Assembly (NCBI RefSeq): GCF_040373385.1
Contig: NZ_JBDXXH010000007.1
Location: forward strand, 124,001 to 188,000
From: Nitratidesulfovibrio sp.
GTDB lineage: Bacteria; Desulfobacterota; Desulfovibrionia; Desulfovibrionales; Desulfovibrionaceae
Reading direction: 5' to 3'
Length of the DNA stretch: 64,000 nt
Of the stretch, positions 58,058-64,000 are shown in pieces; within the stretch, counting starts at the first letter, position 1, and every line of letters starts with the position of its first letter. A program made the position numbers and the translations under genes. The notes beneath the pieces were generated by a model. The model worked only from the letters and a program-made list of their open reading frames with translations. It was not told where the DNA came from and did no database searches.

Positions 58058-61000
58058 CTACAGCGAGCTGTCGTCCACCACCCGCACCCCGCCCTCATCC
58101 TTGGCCTGATCGGCGGCCTTGCGCAGCAGCTTGCGCCAGTCCGCGCCCTTGGCCAGTTCCGCCAGCCATTCCAGGGTGTGCAGCACGGGGCGCTTGTCCT
58201 TCAGGGCCATCATGGTGCGTTTGATGCCCACCTTGCACGAGGGGCAGCCCACGATGACGGGCGCGCCGTCGGCGTAGGTCATGAAGTCCGCCTCAAGGCG
58301 CATGCGCTTGCGGGCGCGCAGCTTGTTGTAGATGGCGGGCGAGGTCATGGCGCCCATGCCCGATTCGCCGCAGCAGCCGGGGTTGACGCGGATTTTCGCG
58401 CCGGTGAAGGCGGCCACGGCCTGGGCATAGATGTTGGCGGCCTTGCCCTTGTGCACGCCCACCCATTCCGCGTGGCACGAGGGATGGTAGAGCACCTCGG
58501 TTCCGGCGGCGGGCTTTTCCGCACCCGTAAGGGCGTCGGCAGGCAGCCGTTCCAGCAGGAACTGCACCATGTCCTTGTGGTGCATGGCCGGGGCAGTGCC
58601 CTGCGCGCCCAGCAGTTCGTGGCGCTGGATGCCGTCGCGGCACGAGCCGCAGGCGGTGATGACGTGGGTGACGGAAAGCCCCGCCGCGCGGGCCTTGTCC
58701 AGCGCGGCCCTGATGGCCTGCACGTTGAGGTCGCGGTTGGCGGCAAAGGCGTTGTCGGCCCCGGCGGACAGCAGCGGATAGCCGCAGCACAGGTGCTGTT
58801 CCGGCATGACCACGGCCACGCCGGATTTCAGCATCAGCATCAGCCCGGCCAGCCCGATGTTGCGGTAGAACAGCCCGCCCCCGCAGCCGGGGAAGTAGAA
58901 CACCGCCTCCACGGGTTCGCCGGTGGCCGCCGCGCGCTGTTTGGCGCTGGCGGGCACGAAGATGCCGCCCTTGCCGAGGTGCAGGGTTTCCGCAAGGTTC
59001 TTGTAGCCCACTTCCGGGCCGGGACCGGCGAACAGCGGGCTTTCGAAGCGTTCGCGCCACCCGGCGGGCACAAGGCCCACGAAGCGGTTCTGAAAGCGCT
59101 GGCCCATGGACGCGGCCTTGGCCGCGCGCGGCACGCGCGATGCCGGATCGGCGGACAGCCATTCCAGCACCTTGCGCTTGATGGGGTGACCGCCCGCGTT
59201 TTCCGATTCCAGAAAGGCGCGCATGGCCAGGGCCACGCCGGACGAGTCGATCTTCACCGGGCAGACCGAGGTGCAGCGGCCACAGCCGGTGCAGTGCTCC
59301 ATCATGGTGCGCAGTTCGCCCAGCAGGAAGGGGTCGGGCCGGCCCTTGTTGACCTGCGAATAGTACACCGCCTCCACCAGCGCGCCGAGGGCGATGTTCT
59401 TGTTGCGCGGGTGGTATTGCAGCGACTGTTCCGGGTAGAACATGGGGCAGACCTGCTTGCACTTGCCGCAGCGGGTACAGATCTGCACGTTGGCCAAGAG
59501 CGCGATCAGCCGTTCCTTGTCGGGCAGGCCGCTCTGGCGGATGTCCTCGATGAGCCGGTTGAACGAGAAGGTGAACGGGCGCACCGGCAGTTCGCGCTGG
59601 GTCAGCTTGGCCGGGTTCAGCACGTTGCGCGGGTCCACGCGCTCCTTGAAGGCGCGCAGGGCGTCCATCTTCTCCTTGCGCAGGAAGGCGATCTTGGTGA
59701 TGCCGATGCCGTGCTCGCCGGAAACCTCGCCGCCCACTTCCTGGGCCTTCGCCATGACGCGGTGGGCCACCTGCTCGGCATTGTGCAGCATGACCGGGTC
59801 GTTGGAGTTGACCGGTATGTTGACGTGACAGTTGCCGTCGCCCGCGTGCATGTGGCTGGCCACCTCGATGCGGGTGGCCTGCATGTGGTCCTTGATGCGC
59901 TCTATCTTGCGGGCCAGGTTGGCGTGCACGTTGCCAAGTTCGCCCAGAAAGACCACGGCGCGGATCTGCATTTCCTCGTCCGAGATGTCCTTGGCCGAAA
60001 CCTCGCCCTTGGCCACCTTGGAGGCGTAGGTGAACTCGCGGTTGAATTCCCTGTCGTCCAGCGGCATGCCCGCCAGGCGCCCCACCTCTTGCAGGGCAGA
60101 GCGGTAGGCGGTGGCCGCGCATTCCAGGTTCACCTGCTCCAGAAAATCGGCGAACTCGGGCACCCCGTCGATGGGGATGACCACGTCCTCGTTGATCTTG
60201 AAGCCGGAGGTGCGGCGGGCGATGGCGGACAGCTTGTGGCGGTCCTCCCAGAAGACTTCGGCTTCCTTTTCGTCGCGCGCGGCAAAGATGTCCGCCCCGT
60301 CGTAGGGGTTCACGATGTCCAGAATCTGGTGCACGGCGCGGTCCAGGTGGAACTCGTCGTCACCATCCAGTTGCACGATGAGCACCGAAATGGGGTCGCC
60401 CTCGTACTCCGTGGACTTCTTCTTGTATTCTATGGCCTTGACGTACTTGGAGTTGAACTCCTCCAGGGCCGATATCTTCACGTGGTCGCCTTCGCGGCGG
60501 ATGGTGTCGCGGTAGCCCACCACGTCCTTGATGACCTGCATGGCGCTGTTCATGGAGCGCCCGAAGAATTCCAGCACCAGCACGCGCGAGTGGACCGGCT
60601 TCTTGTGCAGCACGAAGCAGGCCTCGACGATGATGCCGTCAACGCCTTCCTTCTGCATGCCGGGCAGGCCGCCCAGGGTCTTGTTGGTCACGTCCTTGCC
60701 AAGGCCAGGCAGGCGGATTTCGTCGCCGCGCAGGGCCACCACGTTGCGCACGCCGCCGCTCAGGTCGCGGATTTCGAAGGTGGCCGTCTCGGCGGGCATG
60801 ATCTTGTGGCGCGGGTGATCCACCCGTGCCACGTCGATGATCTCGCCGGTGGGGGTGACCATGCGCCACGAGAGCAGGTTGTCGAGGGTGGTGCCGTATT
60901 CGAAGGCAAAGGGGCCGCCCGCGTTTTCCGCGATGTTGCCCCCGATGGACGAGGCCAGCTTGGAGGCCGGGTCTACGGTGAACAAGAGGCCCTTCTTGCC

Positions 61001-61660
61001 CGCAGCGACGATGGCGTCGTTGGTGATGACGCCCGCCTCGCAGCACAGTACCTTGTTCTGTTCGTCGATGCTGACGATGCGGGTGAGCCGGCCAAGGCTG
61101 AGGATGACCGTGCGCTTGCGGGCGGGCACGGCGCCGCCGGTCAGGCCGGAGCCGCCGCCGCGCGGGATGATGGCGAACTTCAGCTCGTTGGCCAGCTTGA
61201 CCACCGCGCTGACCTGTTCGGCGGACGCGGGGCTGACCACCAGCATGGGCAGTTCCATGCGCAGGTCGGTGGCGTCGGTCGAGTTTTCCACCAGCGCGCC
61301 GGGGCGGGTGTCGATGCACTCGCGCGGCATGGCGGCGGCAAGGCGCTTCACCAGTTCGTCGCGGTAGGCCACCTCGGCCTCGTGCGCGCTCCAGAACATG
61401 GTGATGCCTTCGCCGATGCTGGTGGCGTAATGGTGGGCAAGTGCCGCCTTTTCGCCCTCGAAACGCGCGCGAACGCTCGCTTTCACCGTTTCCGCGTCGA
61501 TGAACGGGTTGTACACGACGAGAAACAGTTCTTCCGCGATTTCGATGGCGAGATGACGTACGGATTCCGGCCAGTCCTCGAACTCGTCGAGGTTGATGCG
61601 CAGAATGCGGTTTACGACGAAATCTGCGGAGATGGAGATGTGCGGGCCTTTATGGGGCAT
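58058..61660 (-). CDS. Fused FAD/Fe-S D-lactate dehydrogenase (GlcD-GlcF type)
   Basis: 1200 residues combining both subunits of the GlcDF/DLD system. Residues about 130-345 are the FAD_binding_4 domain (PRGGGSGLTGGAVP, SIGGNIAENAGGP), followed by the FAD-oxidase C-terminal domain with SHMHAGDGNCHVN (601-613) and GEHGIG. Two 4Fe-4S motifs follow (C728TRCGKCKQVC738 and C790TGCGRCTSVC800), then CCG domains (HLCCGYP, ACGSCRDG, NPGCCGESGMG, GCPSCKVG). It oxidises D-lactate, or possibly glycolate, to pyruvate and passes electrons to the membrane pool at the cytoplasmic face. Such fusions (Dld-II) are the main D-lactate dehydrogenases of Desulfovibrio. Confidence 0.93.
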   Translation of the reverse strand: MPHKGPHISISADFVVNRILRINLDEFEDWPESVRHLAIEIAEELFLVVYNPFIDAETVKASVRARFEGEKAALAHHYATSIGEGITMFWSAHEAEVAYRDELVKRLAAAMPRECIDTRPGALVENSTDATDLRMELPMLVVSPASAEQVSAVVKLANELKFAIIPRGGGSGLTGGAVPARKRTVILSLGRLTRIVSIDEQNKVLCCEAGVITNDAIVAAGKKGLLFTVDPASKLASSIGGNIAENAGGPFAFEYGTTLDNLLSWRMVTPTGEIIDVARVDHPRHKIMPAETATFEIRDLSGGVRNVVALRGDEIRLPGLGKDVTNKTLGGLPGMQKEGVDGIIVEACFVLHKKPVHSRVLVLEFFGRSMNSAMQVIKDVVGYRDTIRREGDHVKISALEEFNSKYVKAIEYKKKSTEYEGDPISVLIVQLDGDDEFHLDRAVHQILDIVNPYDGADIFAARDEKEAEVFWEDRHKLSAIARRTSGFKINEDVVIPIDGVPEFADFLEQVNLECAATAYRSALQEVGRLAGMPLDDREFNREFTYASKVAKGEVSAKDISDEEMQIRAVVFLGELGNVHANLARKIERIKDHMQATRIEVASHMHAGDGNCHVNIPVNSNDPVMLHNAEQVAHRVMAKAQEVGGEVSGEHGIGITKIAFLRKEKMDALRAFKERVDPRNVLNPAKLTQRELPVRPFTFSFNRLIEDIRQSGLPDKERLIALLANVQICTRCGKCKQVCPMFYPEQSLQYHPRNKNIALGALVEAVYYSQVNKGRPDPFLLGELRTMMEHCTGCGRCTSVCPVKIDSSGVALAMRAFLESENAGGHPIKRKVLEWLSADPASRVPRAAKAASMGQRFQNRFVGLVPAGWRERFESPLFAGPGPEVGYKNLAETLHLGKGGIFVPASAKQRAAATGEPVEAVFYFPGCGGGLFYRNIGLAGLMLMLKSGVAVVMPEQHLCCGYPLLSAGADNAFAANRDLNVQAIRAALDKARAAGLSVTHVITACGSCRDGIQRHELLGAQGTAPAMHHKDMVQFLLERLPADALTGAEKPAAGTEVLYHPSCHAEWVGVHKGKAANIYAQAVAAFTGAKIRVNPGCCGESGMGAMTSPAIYNKLRARKRMRLEADFMTYADGAPVIVGCPSCKVGIKRTMMALKDKRPVLHTLEWLAELAKGADWRKLLRKAADQAKDEGGVRVVDDSSL

Positions 61661-61701
61661 GGGCGGGCTCTCTCTCGGGTTGCGGTGAGAGGAAGCCGCT
61701 G

Positions 61702-61730
61702 ACTATAGGCGTGCGCGGCTCGGTTGGCAA
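61702..61730 (-). promoter_or_regulatory. Sigma-70-type promoter of the lactate dehydrogenase gene
   Basis: On the minus strand TTGCCA (61725-61730) and TATAGT (61702-61707) are separated by 17 bases. The gene starts 42 bases downstream of the -10 box. Confidence 0.75.
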
Positions 61731-61977
61731 GTTGAGTGAGCACACGATGTTTCGGCGGGGGGGGGACCGGAGCGGTCGGGAGCGGGCGAGGGTGTCATTC
61801 GGGCAGTCCTTCGGAAAAAAATATGTGCATCCCGATGGGTCTGGGCGGCTTATGGTCAGGGTGGTGATGCTATGTTCGCATGAGAAAACTCTCTTGCGTG
61901 ACGCAGCATTGTATCTAGTTTGTGTGTGCGAACAGCTCTGTGGGACTGTGTAATGCCGAGCGCATTAACTGTAAGAT

Positions 61978-61991
61978 CAATCAATTGATTG
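61978..61991. promoter_or_regulatory. Perfect 14-base palindrome upstream of the ATPase gene
   Basis: CAATCAATTGATTG is self-complementary and lies 64 bases before the DUF4143 ATPase start, next to a TTGACT box. It may be a repressor site; no regulator gene is adjacent. Confidence 0.45.
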
Positions 61992-62054
61992 TAATTGACT
62001 CTTTTTCGGGTTTGGTGTGTAGCGTGGTGCATGCTCCCAGAAAGGAGGAACACC

Positions 62055-63575
62055 ATGCCGCACGCACTGCCACGCGCCGATGTCATGGGACGCCTTGCCG
62101 CGGACAACCCGTGGTGGGCCGACGAGACCGCCCGCCCCTTCGCGGCGGACCTGCCGCAGCGAGACCACTTCGCGCCGTTTTTCGAACTGGCCGCCGACTG
62201 TGCCCTGCACCGGGCCGTGGTGCTGATGGGGCCGCGCCGGGTGGGCAAGACGGTGCTGCTGCACCAGGTGGTGGATACCCTGTTGCAGCAGGGGGCCGAA
62301 CGCCGCCAGATCCTGTTCGCCACCCTGGACGCCCCGGCCTACACCGGCATGGACCTGGCCGACTTTGTGGAACTGGCCGCAGAAATGGCGGGACTGGACC
62401 CCAATCGCCCCGGCTGGGTCATCTTTGACGAAATCCAGTACATGGCCGACTGGGAGCGCGGGCTGGACACCCTGGCCGCCCGCTGGCCCGCGCTGCGCTG
62501 CACGGTATGCGGTTCCGCCGCGCCCGCCCTGCGCCGCATGGGCGATGCCGAGGCGGCGGGGCGCTTTGCGGTGTACATGCTGCCGCCGCTGTCCTTTGCC
62601 GAGTTCCTGCGCCTGTCCGGCGGGCAGCGCCGCGACATGAAGCAACTGTTCACGCCCGAGCGCATGGACGAACTGAACGAGTTGCTGGTGCGGTACATGA
62701 ATTTTGGCGGCTACCCGGAAGCCGTGGTGTCCGAACGGGTGCGCGCGGACATGGCGCGCTTTCTGCGCAGCGAGATCATCGACAGGGTGCTGTGCAGCGA
62801 CATGCCCGGCCTGTACGGCATCTCGGACGTGCAGGAACTGAACCGCCTGCTGGCCGTGCTGGCCCTGAACAGCGGGCGCGAGGTGACCCTGGAGGACCTG
62901 CGCGGCGAATCGGGCATCGCGGTGAACACCCTGAAGCGCTACCTCGACTATCTGGAAGCCGCCTTCCTGGTGGTGCGGCTGCGGCGCATCGACGATGCGG
63001 GCCGCCGCTTCCGGCGCGACCGCAGCTTCAAGGTGTACCTGGCCAACCCCTCCATGCGCACGGCGCTGTTCGCGCCCATCACCGGGCCGGACGACCCCGG
63101 CCTGCAACCGCTGCTGGAAACCGCCGTGGTGGGGCAGCTGCTGTGCAGCCCGGCCCTGTCCCGCAACACCTGCTACGCCCGCTGGGACGGCGGCGAGGTG
63201 GCGCTGGTGGGCCTGCACCCGGTGCACGGCAAGCCGGTGCTGGCCTTCGACATTCGCTGGAGCGACGAGGGCATCATCCCCGGCCAGAAGAACGGCAACG
63301 GTCGCTGCGGCGCGCCTGCGGAGCCTGCCGTGACCACCCGCGCCGCACGCAAGGCGGCGGGCAACGGCACCGGGGCGCAGTTGCGGCCCCTGTTCGAGTT
63401 TGCCCGGCGGCACAACGTGCGCAAGTCGTACGTGACCACCCGCACCACGTTTACCGTGGGCGTGCAGGGCACTACGGAATTTTCGTACCTGCCCGCGGGC
63501 ATGCTGGCGTTTACCCTGTCCAGCCAGGCGGCGGAGCGGATATTTGCCAAGCTGGTGACGGCGGACAACCCCTAG
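62055..63575 (+). CDS. AAA-family ATPase with DUF4143 domain
   Basis: A 506-residue protein with Walker A GPRRVGKT at residues 59-66, Walker B WVIFDEIQYMADWERG near 120-135 and the CGSAAPAL sensor-1 region. The second half has the DUF4143 fold (LLRYMNFGGYPE-like RYMNFGGYPEAVV, GESGIAVNTLKRYLDYLEAAFLVVRLRR). These ATPases are widespread in bacteria and archaea, often in variable genomic regions; their substrate is unknown. A 50-residue Ala/Gly-rich insertion lies near the end before LFEFARRHNVRKSYVTTRTTF. The ATG has an AAAGGAGGAA site. AT-rich DNA upstream may reflect acquisition. Confidence 0.93.
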   Translation: MPHALPRADVMGRLAADNPWWADETARPFAADLPQRDHFAPFFELAADCALHRAVVLMGPRRVGKTVLLHQVVDTLLQQGAERRQILFATLDAPAYTGMDLADFVELAAEMAGLDPNRPGWVIFDEIQYMADWERGLDTLAARWPALRCTVCGSAAPALRRMGDAEAAGRFAVYMLPPLSFAEFLRLSGGQRRDMKQLFTPERMDELNELLVRYMNFGGYPEAVVSERVRADMARFLRSEIIDRVLCSDMPGLYGISDVQELNRLLAVLALNSGREVTLEDLRGESGIAVNTLKRYLDYLEAAFLVVRLRRIDDAGRRFRRDRSFKVYLANPSMRTALFAPITGPDDPGLQPLLETAVVGQLLCSPALSRNTCYARWDGGEVALVGLHPVHGKPVLAFDIRWSDEGIIPGQKNGNGRCGAPAEPAVTTRAARKAAGNGTGAQLRPLFEFARRHNVRKSYVTTRTTFTVGVQGTTEFSYLPAGMLAFTLSSQAAERIFAKLVTADNP

Positions 63576-63820
63576 ACGCGCACGACCGGGCGGGAAGACA
63601 TTCGGGAAAGGGACAGGCAAGAGCGGAGTACGGGTGCCCCCGCCGCCTCACGGTCACTGTGGGGCGGCGGCGGGACGAATGCACGAGTACGGGGCGGTGC
63701 GCCGGTGGTGGAGCTTCTGTGGGGAAGCGGCATCACAGGCGCACCGCCCGCTTTCGTGGGGGATCAACGCGGGTATCCGCGTGCGGTCCCCTTTTGCAGC
63801 CGTACGGAGTGGTTCGCCGA

Positions 63821-64000
63821 CTATGCAGTGATCTCCAGCCGGGTGATCAGTCCGCCAGACAGCCGGAAGACAAAGCGCAGCACCACCGGGCTGCCGGGAA
63901 AGTTGCCGCTCACCGTGCCCATGACCCTGGTTTCGTCGGCGTAACTTTCCACGGACTGAGGTTCAATGCGCGGGTGGAACTGGGTGTAGGTTTCCTCCTC
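63821..64000 (-). CDS. SnoaL-like/NTF2-fold protein, C-terminal fragment
   Basis: Only the last 59 residues lie in the window; the gene runs off the right edge. The end reads ETRVMGTVSGNFPGSPVVLRF then VFRLSGGLITRLEITA before the stop, the typical final strands of an NTF2-like SnoaL domain (a small cone-shaped fold binding diverse small molecules). Function cannot be inferred from the fragment. Confidence 0.65.
   Translation of the reverse strand, partial: EEETYTQFHPRIEPQSVESYADETRVMGTVSGNFPGSPVVLRFVFRLSGGLITRLEITA

Larger units (their letters stand above)
61661..62054. other. Divergent promoter region
   Basis: It contains the lactate dehydrogenase promoter and, nearer the ATPase gene, an AT-rich stretch (about 61800-62030) with a palindrome. 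No convincing gene. Confidence 0.55.

Noticed and set aside
1..64000. tRNA or rRNA genes, insertion sequences, prophage or integrase genes
   Set aside because: No cloverleaf ends, rRNA segments, transposase motifs or integrase motifs were found by reading both strands. A covariance search could still find a missed tRNA.

Overview
The window is GC-rich bacterial chromosome with dense genes. Several features point to a sulfate-reducing deltaproteobacterium of the Desulfovibrio/Nitratidesulfovibrio group: a 1200-residue fused FAD/Fe-S D-lactate dehydrogenase, many two-component and PAS sensor proteins, a TauE-type anion exporter operon, and a TtuA/MoaD-like thiolation pair. The assignment is inferred from gene content; there is no rRNA or tRNA gene in the window to confirm it.

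Layout. 72-9359 (+): a nine-gene surface-polysaccharide operon, most genes overlapping by 1-4 bases (two methyltransferases, an oxidoreductase, GT2, GDP-mannose/UDP-glucose dehydrogenase, GT4, FkbM methyltransferase, MurJ/Wzx-like flippase, Wzy/ligase-like membrane protein). The last two genes are much more AT-rich than the rest. 9676-12119: a beta-hydroxyacid dehydrogenase and a DUF2087 protein. 12120-24706: AdhE, a beta-repeat protein, a periplasmic-binding protein with a large hybrid histidine kinase, a TPR protein, an NYN-LOTUS protein and an FAD oxidoreductase. 24963-30477: a PHP-GT4 fusion glycosyltransferase, a GT2, and a TtuA-like tRNA thiolase with a MoaD/ThiS-like partner. 30905-34067: a phosphorelay cluster (receiver, Cache histidine kinase, receiver). 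34294-38112: site-2 protease, TrpS, a cysteine-cluster protein and a heptose-phosphate adenylyltransferase.

38289-43733 (-): a PEP-synthase-like protein and a membrane-anchored AAA+ regulator of the sigma-54 activator type, with an altered GAFTGA loop. Divergent from them, 44293-47971 (+) is an operon of TauE exporter, small membrane proteins, lipoprotein and response regulator, preceded by a good sigma-54 promoter match and paired upstream repeats. 48387-54610: an rRNA methyltransferase-like protein, a pair of ABC permeases without ATPase, and a multi-PAS diguanylate cyclase. 54826-61660 (-): MltG with very long low-complexity tails, RuvX and the lactate dehydrogenase. 62055-63575 (+): an AAA/DUF4143 ATPase. 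A truncated SnoaL-like gene runs off the right end.

The most unusual signal is a structured intergenic element present three times (30101-30226, 36167-36367, 57861-58054). Each copy starts within a few bases of a stop codon, in the same orientation relative to the upstream gene. Core sequences are conserved, while the outer and inner stems change sequence but keep pairing. I do not recognise it. Other repeats worth noting are an 11-bp six-unit tandem repeat, two different 17-bp triplications, and several in-frame 9- or 24-bp repeats inside genes.
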